DNA of 64,000 nt from Streptococcus mitis (GCF_000722705.1 NZ_JPFW01000006.1:30668-94667), one strand, 5' to 3'; numbered from the stretch's first letter, positions 52,642 through 63,678 are shown. Notes: generated from the letters alone by a model not told the origin. Program-made: numbers and translations.

Positions 52642-53313
52642 ATGAATTTGAAAGAAAATACAGAACGTGTTTTTCAACAAATAAAGGATGCAAGTCAGCA
52701 GGCAGGAAGAGAAGATAATTCTGTTTCAGTTGTTGCTGTTACAAAATATGTAGACGTACCGACAGCGGAGGCTTTGCTTCCGCTAGGTGTGCATCATATT
52801 GGTGAAAATCGTGTAGATAAGTTCCTTGAGAAATATGAAGCTTTAAAAGACCAAGATATTAGTTGGCATTTGATTGGCACTTTGCAAAGACGTAAGGTTA
52901 AGGATGTCATTCAATATGTTGATTATTTCCATGCTTTGGATTCATTAAAGCTAGCAGAGGAAATTCAAAAGAGAAGTGACCGTGTTGTTAAGTGTTTCTT
53001 ACAAGTGAATATCTCAAGGGAAGAGAGCAAACATGGTTTTTCAAAGGAAGAACTATTGGAACTCTTGCCAGAGTTGGCAACCTTAGATAAAATTGAATAT
53101 GTAGGCTTGATGACCATGGCTCCTTTTGAAGCTAGTAGTGATGAGTTGAAAGAGATTTTTAAAGCTACACAGGATTTGCAACTAGAAATTAGAGAAAAAC
53201 AAATTCCCAATATGCCAATGACGGACTTGAGTATGGGTATGAGTCGTGACTACAAGGAAGCGATTGAATTTGGCTCAACATTTGTCAGAATTGGTACAGC
53301 ATTTTTTAAATAG
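52642..53313 (+). CDS. ylmE: YggS-family PLP homeostasis protein
   Basis: A 223-residue PLP-binding TIM barrel of the YggS/PLPBP family, which keeps PLP levels in balance. The PLP lysine is in VVAVTKYVD near residue 36, with GENRVDKFLEK, HLIGTLQRRK and SMGMSRDYKEAIEFG also present. It begins 4 bp after ftsZ and belongs to the ylmEFGH group. Confidence 0.94.
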   Translation: MNLKENTERVFQQIKDASQQAGREDNSVSVVAVTKYVDVPTAEALLPLGVHHIGENRVDKFLEKYEALKDQDISWHLIGTLQRRKVKDVIQYVDYFHALDSLKLAEEIQKRSDRVVKCFLQVNISREESKHGFSKEELLELLPELATLDKIEYVGLMTMAPFEASSDELKEIFKATQDLQLEIREKQIPNMPMTDLSMGMSRDYKEAIEFGSTFVRIGTAFFK

Positions 53314-53322
53314 GAAAGAAAT

Positions 53323-53856
53323 ATGTCTTTAAAAGATAGATTTGATAGATTTATAGATTATTTTACAGAAGATGGAGAAGATGTTGCGACTACTTATCAG
53401 CCTGAAGCTGAGGAACCGATTGTGGCTCCAGTTCCTTCTGTAAAAGAGTTGCCTCAACAAGTTGCGACCACACCATCTAAAGAAAAAAACATTACTCGTC
53501 TTCATGCCCGTCAACAAGAGTTGGCTATGCAAAGTCAACGTTCTACTGATAAGGTGACAATTGATGTTCGTTATCCACGTAAATACGAAGATGCTACAGC
53601 TATTGTTGATTTATTAGCTGGTAACGAAAGTATTTTGATTGATTTCCAATATATGACAGAAGTTCAAGCTCGTCGTTGTTTGGACTATCTGGATGGGGCA
53701 CGTCATGTTTTAGCTGGTAACATGAAAAAGGTAGCATCTACTATGTACCTACTGACGCCAGTTGATGTTGTCGTCAATATTGAAGATATCAAAATTCCAG
53801 ATGAGTCACAAAATGGTGAATTTGGTTTTGATATGAAACGTACGAGAGTGAAATAA
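53323..53856 (+). CDS. sepF: cell division protein SepF
   Basis: A 177-residue SepF with an N-terminal membrane-binding amphipathic helix ([14 protein letters not shown]), a disordered acidic linker, and the C-terminal FtsZ-binding beta domain from about residue 80 ([14 protein letters not shown]). SepF bundles FtsZ filaments and helps septum assembly. It shares its last base with the ylmG start (TAATG). Confidence 0.94.
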   Translation: MSLKDRFDRFIDYFTEDGEDVATTYQPEAEEPIVAPVPSVKELPQQVATTPSKEKNITRLHARQQELAMQSQRSTDKVTIDVRYPRKYEDATAIVDLLAGNESILIDFQYMTEVQARRCLDYLDGARHVLAGNMKKVASTMYLLTPVDVVVNIEDIKIPDESQNGEFGFDMKRTRVK

Positions 53857-54119
53857 TGCTCTTTCTCATTCGTTTTATTCAAAATGCAGTGGATATCTAT
53901 TCACTGATTTTAGTCGTTTTTGCTCTGATGTCTTGGTTCCCCAATGCTTATGAATCGCGTCTAGGTCGCTTGATTATTAGCTTAGTGAAACCGATAATAG
54001 CTCCTTTACAACGTTTCCCCCTTCAGATTGCAGGGCTTGACTTGTCTGTCTGGATTGCGGTATTATTAGTGCATTTTTTAGGGAACCAATTGATTCGACT
54101 TTTAGTGATGTTTCTATGA
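53856..54119 (+). CDS. ylmG: YggT/YlmG family membrane protein
   Basis: An 87-residue membrane protein with two predicted spans and the conserved loop WFPNAYESRLGRLI...KPIIAPLQRFPLQ typical of YggT. The family is linked to division or envelope homeostasis, but its molecular role is unclear. It overlaps the next gene by 4 bp. Confidence 0.92.
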   Translation: MLFLIRFIQNAVDIYSLILVVFALMSWFPNAYESRLGRLIISLVKPIIAPLQRFPLQIAGLDLSVWIAVLLVHFLGNQLIRLLVMFL

Positions 54120-54901
54120 ACAAGATGATTTATCAGCACTTTTCTAAGAATGATTCGTCTTTTATTGATAAGGGAGCAGAATGGATAAAAAAGGTAGAAG
54201 ACTCTTATTCTCCTTTTTTAACACCTTTTGTAAATCCTCATCAGGAAAATATTTTAAAAGTTCTAGCATCAACGAACGGCATCGCCTACATGAGCAGTCG
54301 GCAGTTTCTTGAAACTGAATACGTGCGGATACTCCTGTATCCTGATTATTTTGAACCCAAATTCTCTGATTTTGAACTATCCTTGCAAGAAATAGTTTAT
54401 TCTAATAAGTTTGAACGTTTAACGCATGCAAAAATATTAGGGACTGTTTTAAACCAGCTGGGAATTGATAGGAAGCTGTTTGGTGATATCTTAGTCAATG
54501 AAGAGAGAGCACAGATTATCATTAATCGACAGTTTACTCTCCTTTTCCAAGACGGCATTACGAAAATTGCCCGTCTACCTGTTCGTCTAGAAGAACGGGA
54601 TTTTACTGAGAAAATTGCTACAGTAGAAGATTATCAAGAATTGGATATTTGTATCGCTAGTTCTAGATTAGATGTTTTCCTAGCGGGGGTCTTCAAACTG
54701 TCAAGAAATCAGGCAAATCAGTTAATTGAAAAGCAGGCAGTTCAAGTTAATTACCATTTAGTTGAAAAATCAGATTATACAGTTCAAGTTGGTGACTTGA
54801 TTAGTGTAAGGAAATTCGGTCGATTGAAACTCGTTAGAGATAATGGGCAAACAAAAAAAGATAAAAAGAAATTAACGGTCCAATTGTTATTAAGTAAGTG
54901 A
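54116..54901 (+). CDS. ylmH: S4-domain RNA-binding protein YlmH
   Basis: A 261-residue protein with an N-terminal RRM-like fold and a C-terminal S4 domain (SRLDVFLAGVFKLSRNQA, from about residue 182). YlmH has been tied to rescue of stalled ribosomes and to the division gene cluster. Very basic C-terminus (KKDKKK). It is followed 8 bp later by divIVA. Confidence 0.93.
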   Translation: MNKMIYQHFSKNDSSFIDKGAEWIKKVEDSYSPFLTPFVNPHQENILKVLASTNGIAYMSSRQFLETEYVRILLYPDYFEPKFSDFELSLQEIVYSNKFERLTHAKILGTVLNQLGIDRKLFGDILVNEERAQIIINRQFTLLFQDGITKIARLPVRLEERDFTEKIATVEDYQELDICIASSRLDVFLAGVFKLSRNQANQLIEKQAVQVNYHLVEKSDYTVQVGDLISVRKFGRLKLVRDNGQTKKDKKKLTVQLLLSK

Positions 54902-54909
54902 GGATAATT

Positions 54910-55785
54910 ATGCCAATTACATCGTTAGAAATCAAAGATAAAACCTTTAACACACGCTTCAGAGGATTTGATCAAGAAGAAGTAGATGAGTTTTTAGATA
55001 TTGTAGTCCGTGATTATGAAGATTTAGTCCGCTCTAATCATGATAAGGATTTACATATTAAGAGTTTAGAAGAGCGTTTGTCTTACTTTGATGAGATGAA
55101 AGATTCATTAAGCCAGTCTGTATTGATTGCACAAGACACAGCTGAACGAGTAAAACAAGCTGCAGCTGAACGTTCAAATAATATTATCCATCAAGCAGAG
55201 CAAGATGCGCAACGTTTATTGGAAGAAGCTAAGTATAAGGCAAATGAAATTCTTCGTCACGCAACTGATAATGCTAAGAAAGTTGCAGTTGAAACAGAAG
55301 AATTGAAGAACAAGAGTCGTGTCTTTCACCAACGTCTCAAATCTACCATTGAGAGCCAGTTAGCAATTGTTGAATCTTCAGATTGGGAAGATATTCTTCG
55401 CCCAACAGCGACTTATCTTCAAACAAGTGATGAGGCCTTCAAAGAAGTAGTAAGCGAAGTTTTAGGTGATTCTGTCTTGCAACAACATCCAGAGGAAGAA
55501 CCAATTGATATTACTCGCCAGTTTTCTCCAGAAGAAATGGCAGAGTTGCAAGCGCGTATCGAAGCGGCTAATAAGGAACTTGCAGAAGTTGAAGCAAGAG
55601 CTACACAAGAACAGGTTGTTTCACCAGTTCAGGCTGTTGAGGAAAGTCCAGCTCATCCAGTTGGTCCGATGTATGAAGATCCAGAAGTAGTCCCAAGTCA
55701 TTACTCAGGCCCAACACCAGCTACTGAAGCTGTAAACTCAGAACCAGGATTTGTGGCACCGCAAGAATCTGTTACAATTTTATAA
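54910..55785 (+). CDS. divIVA: DivIVA, cell pole/septum scaffold
   Basis: A 291-residue coiled-coil scaffold. The N-terminal lipid-binding domain (PITSLEIKDKTFNTRFRGFDQEEVDEFLD) is followed by a long coiled coil (~residues 30-155), a second helical region (~205-235) and a Pro-rich tail. The ATG at 54910 has a GTGAGG site and gives the family start; an upstream in-frame GTG inside ylmH is rejected. It ends the division run; the ileS T-box leader follows. Confidence 0.96.
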   Translation: MPITSLEIKDKTFNTRFRGFDQEEVDEFLDIVVRDYEDLVRSNHDKDLHIKSLEERLSYFDEMKDSLSQSVLIAQDTAERVKQAAAERSNNIIHQAEQDAQRLLEEAKYKANEILRHATDNAKKVAVETEELKNKSRVFHQRLKSTIESQLAIVESSDWEDILRPTATYLQTSDEAFKEVVSEVLGDSVLQQHPEEEPIDITRQFSPEEMAELQARIEAANKELAEVEARATQEQVVSPVQAVEESPAHPVGPMYEDPEVVPSHYSGPTPATEAVNSEPGFVAPQESVTIL

Positions 55786-55794
55786 GAAATAATC

Positions 55795-56010
55795 TGAGAA
55801 CAATATCTTATCTTTATATTTCCAGCGAGCAGGAGATGGTGTGAGTCCTGTAATCCCTAATGATAAGATTATCCTCTCAAAAACTCAAGTCTGAATGAAG
55901 TAAGATTTGACGTTCCCCACGTTACGGGATAAGAGGAAAAGAGCTGAGTCTTTTTTCGAATAAAGGTGGTACCACGATTTTCGTCCTTTTTGGAAGTCGT
56001 GGTTTTTAAT
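55795..56010 (+). promoter_or_regulatory. T-box riboswitch (isoleucine) of ileS
   Basis: A structured leader with AGGAGATGGTGTGAGTCCTG (Stem I), a candidate ATC specifier at 55871-55873, the T-box sequence AAGGTGGTACCACG at 55963-55976, and a terminator formed by CCACGA...TCGTGG plus T5 at 55972-56011. Uncharged tRNA-Ile would pair with GGTACC-side T-box bases and prevent termination, raising ileS expression when isoleucine is scarce. Confidence 0.92.
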
Positions 56011-56036
56011 TTGTTATTATTTATAAAGGAGATACA

Positions 56037-58829
56037 ATGAAACTCAAAGATACCCTTAATCTTGGGAAAACAGCTTTCCCAATGCGTGCAGGACTTCCTA
56101 CCAAAGAGCCGGTCTGGCAAAAGGAATGGGAAGATGCAAAACTTTATCAACGTCGTCAAGAATTGAACCAAGGAAAACCTCATTTCACCTTGCATGATGG
56201 CCCTCCATACGCCAACGGAAATATCCACGTTGGACACGCTATGAACAAGATTTCAAAAGATATCATTGTTCGTTCAAAATCAATGTCAGGATTTTATGCA
56301 CCCTATATCCCAGGTTGGGATACTCATGGTCTGCCAATCGAGCAAGTTTTGGCAAAACAAGGTGTCAAACGTAAAGAAATGGACTTGGTTGAGTACTTGA
56401 AACTTTGCCGTGAATATGCTCTTTCTCAAGTAGATAAACAACGCGAAGACTTTAAACGTTTGGGTGTTTCTGGTGACTGGGAAAATCCATATGTGACCTT
56501 GACTCCTGACTATGAAGCAGCGCAAATCCGTGTCTTCGGTGAAATGGCTAATAAAGGCTATATCTACCGTGGTGCCAAACCAGTTTACTGGTCTTGGTCA
56601 TCTGAGTCTGCCCTTGCTGAAGCAGAGATTGAATACCATGACTTGCTTTCTACATCTCTTTACTATGCCAATAAGGTGAAAGATGGCAAAGGAATTCTTG
56701 ATACAGATACCTATATCGTTGTCTGGACAACGACTCCATTTACCATCACAGCTTCTCGTGGTTTGACTGTCGGAGCAGATATTGATTACGTCTTGGTTCA
56801 ACCTGCTGGTGAAGCTCGTAAGTTTGTGGTTGCTGCAGAATTGTTGACTAGCTTGTCTGAGAAATTTAGCTGGGCTGATGTTCAAGTGTTGGCAACTTAC
56901 CGTGGTCAAGAATTGAACCACATCGTAACAGAACATCCATGGGATACAGCTGTAGATGAATTGGTTATCCTTGGTGATCACGTTACAACTGATTCTGGTA
57001 CAGGTATTGTCCATACAGCTCCTGGTTTTGGTGAGGATGACTACAATGTCGGTATTGCTAATGGTCTTGAAGTCGCAGTGACTGTTGATGAACGTGGTAT
57101 CATGATGGCTAATGCTGGTCCTGAGTTTGAAGGTCAATTCTACGACAAGGTTGTACCAACTGTTATTGAAAAACTTGGTAGCCTCCTTCTTGCCCAAGAA
57201 GAAATCTCTCACTCATACCCATTTGACTGGCGTACGAAAAAACCAATTATCTGGCGTGCGGTTCCACAATGGTTTGCTTCAGTTTCTAAATTCCGCCAAG
57301 AAATCTTGGATGAAATTGAAAAAGTGAAATTCCACTCAGAATGGGGTAAAGTCCGTCTTTACAATATGATCCGTGACCGTGGCGACTGGGTTATCTCTCG
57401 TCAACGTGCTTGGGGAGTTCCGCTTCCAATCTTCTACGCTGAAGACGGTACAGCTATCATGACAGCCGAAACGATTGAACATGTGGCTCAACTATTTGAG
57501 GAACATGGTTCAAGCATTTGGTGGGAACGTGATGCCAAAGACCTCTTGCCAGAAGGATTTACGCATCCAGGTTCACCAAATGGCATGTTCAAGAAAGAAA
57601 CAGATATCATGGACGTTTGGTTTGACTCAGGTTCATCATGGAATGGAGTTGTGGTAAACCGTCCTGAGTTGACTTACCCAGCAGACCTTTACCTTGAAGG
57701 TTCTGACCAATACCGTGGATGGTTCAACTCTTCACTCATCACATCTGTTGCCAACCATGGCGTAGCACCTTACAAACAAATCTTGTCACAAGGTTTTGCC
57801 CTTGACGGTAAAGGTGAGAAGATGTCTAAATCTCTTGGAAATACTATTGCTCCAAGCGATGTTGAAAAACAATTTGGTGCGGAAATCTTGCGTCTCTGGG
57901 TAACAAGTGTCGACTCAAGTAACGACGTGCGTATCTCTATGGATATCTTGAGCCAAGTCTCTGAAACTTACCGTAAGATTCGTAACACTCTTCGTTTCTT
58001 GATTGCTAACACATCTGACTTTAACCCAACTGAGGATGCAGTAGCTTACGAAGAACTTCGTTCAGTTGATAAGTACATGACCATTCGCTTTAACCAGCTT
58101 GTAAAAACGATTCGTGATGCTTATGCTAACTTTGAATTCTTGACAATCTACAAGGCCTTGGTGAACTTTATCAACGTTGATTTGTCAGCCTTCTACCTTG
58201 ATTTTGCTAAAGATGTTGTCTACATCGAAGGTGCCAAATCATTGGAACGCCGTCAAATGCAGACTGTCTTCTATGACATTCTTGTCAAAATCACCAAACT
58301 CTTGACACCAATCCTTCCTCACACTGCGGAAGAAATCTGGTCATACCTTGAGTTTGAAGCAGAAGACTTTGTTCAATTGTCAGAATTGCCAGAAGCGGAA
58401 ACTTTTGTCAATCAAGAAGAAATCTTGGATACATGGGCTGCCTTCATGAACTTCCGTGGACAAGCTCAAAAAGCCTTGGAAGAAGCTCGTAATGCCAAAG
58501 TAATCGGTAAATCACTTGAAGCACACTTGACAGTTTATCCAAACGAAGTTGTGAAAACCTTACTCGAAGCAGTAAACAGCAATGTAGCTCAACTTTTAAT
58601 CGTGTCTGAATTGACCATCGCAGAAGGGCCAGCTCCAGAAACTGCTGTTAGCTTCGAAGATGTAGCCTTCACTGTTGAACGCGCTGCAGGAGAAGTCTGT
58701 GACCGTTGCCGTCGAATTGACCCAACAACAGCAGAACGTAGCTACCACGCAGTCATCTGTGACCACTGTGCAAGCATCGTAGAAGAAAACTTTGCGGACG
58801 CAGTCGCAGAAGGATTTGAAGAAAAGTAA
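56037..58829 (+). CDS. ileS: isoleucyl-tRNA synthetase
   Basis: A 930-residue class I synthetase of normal length. The HIGH motif appears in [11 protein letters not shown] near residue 61, KMSKS in [10 protein letters not shown] near 592, the editing domain with [15 protein letters not shown] near 320, and a C-terminal zinc finger (CDRC...CDHC). AAAGGAG precedes the ATG. Control is by the T-box upstream. Confidence 0.97.
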   Translation: MKLKDTLNLGKTAFPMRAGLPTKEPVWQKEWEDAKLYQRRQELNQGKPHFTLHDGPPYANGNIHVGHAMNKISKDIIVRSKSMSGFYAPYIPGWDTHGLPIEQVLAKQGVKRKEMDLVEYLKLCREYALSQVDKQREDFKRLGVSGDWENPYVTLTPDYEAAQIRVFGEMANKGYIYRGAKPVYWSWSSESALAEAEIEYHDLLSTSLYYANKVKDGKGILDTDTYIVVWTTTPFTITASRGLTVGADIDYVLVQPAGEARKFVVAAELLTSLSEKFSWADVQVLATYRGQELNHIVTEHPWDTAVDELVILGDHVTTDSGTGIVHTAPGFGEDDYNVGIANGLEVAVTVDERGIMMANAGPEFEGQFYDKVVPTVIEKLGSLLLAQEEISHSYPFDWRTKKPIIWRAVPQWFASVSKFRQEILDEIEKVKFHSEWGKVRLYNMIRDRGDWVISRQRAWGVPLPIFYAEDGTAIMTAETIEHVAQLFEEHGSSIWWERDAKDLLPEGFTHPGSPNGMFKKETDIMDVWFDSGSSWNGVVVNRPELTYPADLYLEGSDQYRGWFNSSLITSVANHGVAPYKQILSQGFALDGKGEKMSKSLGNTIAPSDVEKQFGAEILRLWVTSVDSSNDVRISMDILSQVSETYRKIRNTLRFLIANTSDFNPTEDAVAYEELRSVDKYMTIRFNQLVKTIRDAYANFEFLTIYKALVNFINVDLSAFYLDFAKDVVYIEGAKSLERRQMQTVFYDILVKITKLLTPILPHTAEEIWSYLEFEAEDFVQLSELPEAETFVNQEEILDTWAAFMNFRGQAQKALEEARNAKVIGKSLEAHLTVYPNEVVKTLLEAVNSNVAQLLIVSELTIAEGPAPETAVSFEDVAFTVERAAGEVCDRCRRIDPTTAERSYHAVICDHCASIVEENFADAVAEGFEEK

Positions 58830-58850
58830 GGTTGTTGTATGATACTAAGA

Positions 58851-58885
58851 AGGAAAAGGATTGTCAAACAGTCCTTTCCTTTTTG
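58851..58885 (+). terminator. terminator after ileS
   Basis: GGAAAAGGATTGT pairs with ACAGTCCTTTCC around CAA, followed by TTTTT. Confidence 0.8.
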
Positions 58886-58974
58886 GTTTTGACTAGCTTT
58901 TTTGTGAAAAATTGTGTAAAATAGAATAGATAAACGAGGGGAAACCTCGGAAAATTTAAAGGAGAATCCATCTA

Positions 58975-59667
58975 ATGGTAAAATTGGTTTTTGCTCGCCA
59001 CGGTGAGTCTGAATGGAACAAAGCTAACCTTTTCACTGGTTGGGCTGATGTTGATTTGTCTGAAAAAGGTACACAACAAGCGATTGACGCTGGTAAATTG
59101 ATCAAAGAAGCTGGTATTGAATTTGACCAAGCTTACACTTCAGTATTGAAACGTGCTATCAAAACAACAAACTTGGCTCTTGAAGCTTCTGACCAATTGT
59201 GGGTTCCAGTTGAAAAATCATGGCGCTTGAACGAACGTCACTACGGTGGTTTGACTGGTAAAAACAAAGCTGAAGCTGCTGAACAATTTGGTGATGAGCA
59301 AGTTCACATCTGGCGTCGTTCATACGATGTATTGCCTCCAAACATGGACCATGATGATGAGCACTCAGCTCACACAGACCGTCGTTACGCTTCACTTGAC
59401 GACTCAGTTATCCCAGATGCTGAAAACTTGAAAGTGACTTTGGAACGTGCCCTTCCATTCTGGGAAGATAAAATCGCTCCAGCTCTTAAAGATGGTAAAA
59501 ACGTATTCGTAGGAGCTCACGGTAACTCAATTCGTGCCCTTGTAAAACACATCAAAGGTTTGTCAGATGACGAAATCATGGATGTGGAAATCCCTAACTT
59601 CCCACCATTGGTATTCGAATTCGACGAAAAATTGAACGTAGTTTCTGAATACTACCTTGGAAAATAA
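58975..59667 (+). CDS. gpmA: 2,3-bisphosphoglycerate-dependent phosphoglycerate mutase
   Basis: A 230-residue glycolytic mutase. The phospho-histidine is H9 in ARHGESEWN; the second active-site His lies in [10 protein letters not shown] near residue 183. Strong codon bias and an AAAGGAG site fit high expression. It stands alone between the ileS terminator and a BOX element. Confidence 0.97.
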   Translation: MVKLVFARHGESEWNKANLFTGWADVDLSEKGTQQAIDAGKLIKEAGIEFDQAYTSVLKRAIKTTNLALEASDQLWVPVEKSWRLNERHYGGLTGKNKAEAAEQFGDEQVHIWRRSYDVLPPNMDHDDEHSAHTDRRYASLDDSVIPDAENLKVTLERALPFWEDKIAPALKDGKNVFVGAHGNSIRALVKHIKGLSDDEIMDVEIPNFPPLVFEFDEKLNVVSEYYLGK

Positions 59668-59754
59668 AAAATTGTAAGTCTAGAATTGATTTCTAGGCTT
59701 TTTGTTTTTGTTCCCAGTTTTCAACTATTTGAAAAAGCGATATAATGATATTAA

Positions 59755-59905
59755 TACTCAATAAAAATCAAAGAGCAAACTAGGAAGCTAGGCGTAGGCT
59801 GCTTAAAACACTGTTTTGAGGTTGTAGATAAGACTGACGAAGTCAGTAACCATACCTACGGCAAGGTGAAGCTGATGTGGTTTGAAGAGATTTTCGAAGA
59901 GTATA
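59755..59905. repeat. BOX element (boxA-boxB-boxC), reverse orientation
   Basis: Reads ATACTCAATAAAAATCAAAG at one end and GATTTTCGAAGAGTAT at the other, with CTACGGCAAGGTGAAGC (boxA core, reverse strand) and a central TGACGAAGTCAG hairpin (boxB). Full length, about 150 bp, ending 25 bp upstream of the ABC ATPase gene. Confidence 0.88.
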
Positions 59906-59929
59906 AATATGAAAGAAAGAGAAAATGAT

Positions 59930-60631
59930 ATGGCTTATATTGAGATGAAACACTGTTACAAGCGTTATCGGGTTGGGGACACGGAGATTGTGGCCAATCG
60001 TGATGTTAATTTTGAGATTGAAAAGGGAGAATTGGTTGTTATTCTAGGTGCGTCAGGTGCTGGTAAGTCAACAGTTCTCAATCTCCTAGGAGGTATGGAT
60101 ACCAATGATGAGGGGGAGATTTGGATCGATGGTGCCAATATTGCAGATTATAGTTCCCACCAGAGGACTAATTACCGCCGCAATGATGTCGGTTTTGTTT
60201 TTCAGTTTTATAATCTAGTGTCCAATCTGACAGCTAAGGAAAATGTGGAATTGGCTTCGGAAATCGTGACAGATGCCTTGAATCCTGAGCAAGTCTTGAC
60301 AGATGTAGGTCTGGTTCATCGTCTCAATAACTTTCCAGCCCAGCTTTCTGGAGGGGAGCAACAGCGAGTCTCCATTGCACGCGCGGTAGCAAAAAATCCT
60401 AAAATCCTTCTTTGTGATGAACCGACTGGAGCCTTGGATTATCAGACGGGTAAGCAGGTTTTGAAAATTCTCCAAGATATGTCTCGTCAAAAGGGAGCGA
60501 CGGTGATCATCGTGACTCACAATGGAGCTTTGGCGCCCATTGCTGATCGCGTGATTCATATGCACGATGCCGGTGTCAAGGATGTGGTGATCAACCAGCA
60601 TCCTCAGGATATTGACAGTTTGGAGTACTAG
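59930..60631 (+). CDS. ABC exporter ATPase (MacB/LolD type)
   Basis: A 233-residue ATPase with Walker [10 protein letters not shown] near residue 41, Q loop VFQFYNL, signature [10 protein letters not shown] near 140, and Walker [12 protein letters not shown]. The start at 59930 gives the common MAYIEMKHC opening; an ATG at 59909 would add seven residues that begin in the BOX end. It partners the FtsX-like permease encoded one base after its stop. Substrate unknown; such pairs export peptides or drugs or sense antimicrobials. Confidence 0.9.
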   Translation: MAYIEMKHCYKRYRVGDTEIVANRDVNFEIEKGELVVILGASGAGKSTVLNLLGGMDTNDEGEIWIDGANIADYSSHQRTNYRRNDVGFVFQFYNLVSNLTAKENVELASEIVTDALNPEQVLTDVGLVHRLNNFPAQLSGGEQQRVSIARAVAKNPKILLCDEPTGALDYQTGKQVLKILQDMSRQKGATVIIVTHNGALAPIADRVIHMHDAGVKDVVINQHPQDIDSLEY

Positions 60632-60632
60632 C

Positions 60633-63341
60633 ATGATTAAGCGAAAAACTTATTGGAAGGACTTAATTCAATCCTTCACAGGCTCCAAGGGGCGTTTTTT
60701 ATCCATCTTGACCTTGATGATGTTGGGCTCTCTAGCTCTAGTAGGTCTCAAAGTGACTAGCCCCAATATGGAGGCGACCGCCAATGCTTATTTAACCACT
60801 GCTAAAACCTTGGATTTGGCAGTCATGTCTAACTATGGTTTGGATCAGACAGATCAAGAAGAACTAGAACAGACTCAGGGCGCAGAGGTTGAATTTGGCT
60901 ACTTGACAGATGTGGCTATGGATAATGGACAGGATGCTATTCGGCTGTACTCCAAACCAGAGAGAATTTCAACCTTTCAGCTCAGAGAGGGACGACTTCC
61001 TCAGTCAGACCAGGAAATCGCTTTGGCAAGTCATCTGCAGAGTCAATATAGCGTGGGACAGGAGATTAGTTTTAAAGAAAAAGAAGGCGGTCATTCCTCT
61101 TTAAAAGACCATACTTATACCATTACTGGTTTTGTGGATTCAGCTGAAATCCTCTCCCAGCGAGATATGGGCTATGCAGGAAGCGGAAGTGGGACTCTGA
61201 CAGCCTACGGGGTGATTTTACCTAGTCAGTTTGATCAAAAAGTCTACAATATAGCTCGTTTGAAATATCAAGATTTAGCAGGCTTAAATGCTTTTTCATC
61301 AGCTTATGAAGAAAAATCCAAGCAACATCAGGAAGACCTTGAACAAGCTTTATCAGATAATGGCAAGGCACGTCTGCAAGTCTTGAAAAAAGAAGGCCAA
61401 GAGTCTCTCGATAAGGGGCAAGAGAATCTTGACAAGGCGCAGGTTAATTTGCAGGAAGGCAAGCGTCGTTTAGCAACTGCTCAAGCTCGTTTACAGGCGC
61501 AGGAAAGTCAACTAACCTTGTTGCCTCAAGCTCAGAGAGAGCAGGCAAGTGCTCAACTTACTCAAGCCAAGCAGGAATTGAGTAAGGAAGAGGATAAGCT
61601 AAAGCAAGCTGAACAAAATCTAGCCCAAGAAAAGGAAAAATTAGAAAAACATCAGCAGGTCTTGGATGATTTGGCTGAGCCCAAGTATCAAGTCTATAAT
61701 CGTCAGACCATGCCAGGTGGTCAGGGCTACCTCATGTACAGCAATGCTACAGCCAGTATTCGGGCAGTGGGCAATATCTTTCCTGTGGTGCTTTATGCTG
61801 TGGCAGCTATGGTGACCTTTACAACCATGACTCGTTTTGTGGATGAAGAGCGAACTCATGCAGGGATTTTTAAGGCTTTGGGCTACCGTAGTAAGGATAT
61901 TATCACTAAGTTTCTCCTCTACGGTCTGGTAGCTGGGACTGTCGGAACAGCTTTAGGTAGTATACTTGGCCATTATTTGCTAGCCAGTGTGATTTCAAGT
62001 GTTATTACAAAAGGTATGGTGGTGGGAGAAACCCAGATTCAGTTCTATTGGACCTATAGCATACTAGCTCTTGGATTGAGTTGGTTGGCGAGTGTGTTAC
62101 CAGCCTATCTTGTGGCTCGGAGGGAACTTCATGATGAAGCAGCCCAGCTTTTACTGCCTAAACCACCTGTCAAAGGAGCTAAAATCTTACTGGAGCGTAT
62201 CGGTTTTATCTGGCGTCGTCTCAGTTTTACCCATAAGGTCACAGCCCGCAATATCTTTCGTTATAAGCAACGGATGTTGATGACAATCTTTGGTGTGGCA
62301 GGTTCAGTCGCTCTGCTCTTTGCAGGCTTGGGAATCCAATCCTCTGTAGCAGGAGTTCCGTCTAGACAGTTTCAACAAATCCAACAGTATCAGATGATTG
62401 TCTCTGAAAATCCTAGCGCGACCAATCAGGACAAGGTAGAGCTAGAAGAAGTGTTGAAAGGGCAGGACATCAAAGCCTACCAGAAAATTTATTCAAAGAC
62501 GCTAGACAAGGATTTCAAAGGCAGGGCTGGTCTTCAGACCATTACCCTTATGATGACAGAGAAGGAAGATTTGACACCCTTTATCCATCTGCAAAATCAT
62601 CAGCAGGAGCTGTCATTAAAAGATGGAGTCGTTATTACAGCTAAACTAGCCCAGCTGGCAAGTGTTAAGGTTGGACAGACTCTAGAAATTGAAGGTAAGG
62701 AGCTAAAGGTAGCCGCTATTACTGAGAACTACGTAGGTCATTTTATTTATATGAATCAAGCTAGCTATGAGCAACTTTATGGACAGCTACCCCCATCCAA
62801 CACTTATCTGGTCTCGCTAAAGGATTCTAGTGCGCCTAGTATCGAAAGGCAGGCAGGTTTACTCATGAATCAAGCTGCGGTGTCCAGTGTTGTCCAAAAT
62901 GCTTCAGCCATTCGACTCTTTGACTCTGTTGCTAGCTCACTCAATCAGACCATGACTATCTTGGTCATCGTGTCAGTTCTATTGGCTATTGTTATCCTCT
63001 ACAATCTGACTAACATCAACGTAGCTGAGAGAATCCGTGAACTCTCCACTATCAAGGTTCTTGGTTTTCATAATAAAGAAGTCACCCTCTACATTTATCG
63101 TGAGACGATTTTGCTGTCCCTTGTGGGAATCGTCCTTGGTCTGGTATCAGGTTTCTATTTACACCAATTTTTGATTCAAATGATTTCGCCTGCGACTATT
63201 CTCTTTTATCCGCAGGTAGGCTGGGAAGTCTATGTAATCCCAGTGGTAGCAGTAAGCACCATTTTAACCTTGCTTGGTTTCCTTGTTAATCGCCATCTGA
63301 GAAAGGTTGATATGCTTGAAGCCTTGAAATCTGTAGAGTAA
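60633..63341 (+). CDS. FtsX/MacB-like ABC permease with long coiled-coil extracellular domain
   Basis: A 902-residue permease with an N-terminal span, a first extracellular domain, a Gln/Glu/Lys-rich coiled coil at about residues 223-352, three spans (~380-510), a second extracellular domain and three or four C-terminal spans. Two FtsX domains of this layout resemble large mechanotransmission-type exporters. The start at 60633 lies one base after the ATPase gene. BOX elements flank the pair on both sides. Confidence 0.88.
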   Translation: MIKRKTYWKDLIQSFTGSKGRFLSILTLMMLGSLALVGLKVTSPNMEATANAYLTTAKTLDLAVMSNYGLDQTDQEELEQTQGAEVEFGYLTDVAMDNGQDAIRLYSKPERISTFQLREGRLPQSDQEIALASHLQSQYSVGQEISFKEKEGGHSSLKDHTYTITGFVDSAEILSQRDMGYAGSGSGTLTAYGVILPSQFDQKVYNIARLKYQDLAGLNAFSSAYEEKSKQHQEDLEQALSDNGKARLQVLKKEGQESLDKGQENLDKAQVNLQEGKRRLATAQARLQAQESQLTLLPQAQREQASAQLTQAKQELSKEEDKLKQAEQNLAQEKEKLEKHQQVLDDLAEPKYQVYNRQTMPGGQGYLMYSNATASIRAVGNIFPVVLYAVAAMVTFTTMTRFVDEERTHAGIFKALGYRSKDIITKFLLYGLVAGTVGTALGSILGHYLLASVISSVITKGMVVGETQIQFYWTYSILALGLSWLASVLPAYLVARRELHDEAAQLLLPKPPVKGAKILLERIGFIWRRLSFTHKVTARNIFRYKQRMLMTIFGVAGSVALLFAGLGIQSSVAGVPSRQFQQIQQYQMIVSENPSATNQDKVELEEVLKGQDIKAYQKIYSKTLDKDFKGRAGLQTITLMMTEKEDLTPFIHLQNHQQELSLKDGVVITAKLAQLASVKVGQTLEIEGKELKVAAITENYVGHFIYMNQASYEQLYGQLPPSNTYLVSLKDSSAPSIERQAGLLMNQAAVSSVVQNASAIRLFDSVASSLNQTMTILVIVSVLLAIVILYNLTNINVAERIRELSTIKVLGFHNKEVTLYIYRETILLSLVGIVLGLVSGFYLHQFLIQMISPATILFYPQVGWEVYVIPVVAVSTILTLLGFLVNRHLRKVDMLEALKSVE

Positions 63342-63342
63342 T

Positions 63343-63453
63343 ACTCAATAAAAATCTCTTCAAATCACGTCAGCTATATCCACAACCTCAAAACAGTGTC
63401 TTGAGCAACCTACGGCTAGTTTCCTAGTTTGCTCTTTGATTTTCATTGAGTAT
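63343..63453. repeat. BOX-derived element (boxA-boxC, internally deleted)
   Basis: Begins ATACTCAATAAAAATCTC, has a shortened boxA (CACGTCAGC), then CCTACGGCTAGTTTCCTAG and GATTTTCATTGAGTAT. The two ends are inverted repeats of 16 bases. Confidence 0.8.
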
Positions 63454-63497
63454 AAGGTAGTTGTTTTTATCTGATTGAAATTATATTTACTCGTAAA

Positions 63498-63668
63498 TCA
63501 TGACCACCCGTCAAACGGATGGTTTGTCCCAGGGCTATAAGCCCAAATTACCAGCCAGCGCCTAAAGACGCTGGCTTTCACGTTGTTCAAGCCTCATTGC
63601 TCTTGACTCGTCACTTGCCTCTCAAAGAGGCTTTAGTATTACTTACCACTATCCCTAAAGGAATCTTC
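63498..63668 (-). mobile_element. IS200 right-end relic
   Basis: Inverted and about 93% identical by eye to 35418-35580: the last codons of tnpA (GGATAGTGGTAAG), the GCCAGCG/CGCTGGC hairpin and the ACCACCCGT end are all present. The left end and nearly all of the transposase are missing. Confidence 0.85.
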
Positions 63669-63678
63669 ACATAATTAT

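Noticed and set aside
55869-56237. 122-codon minus-strand ORF across the T-box
   Set aside because: It is antisense to a well-conserved T-box leader and to the start of ileS, with no ribosome site.
56598-57212. 204-codon minus-strand ORF inside ileS
   Set aside because: A shadow of the biased codon use of a highly expressed gene; its composition is Cys/His/Thr-rich and unlike a protein of this organism.
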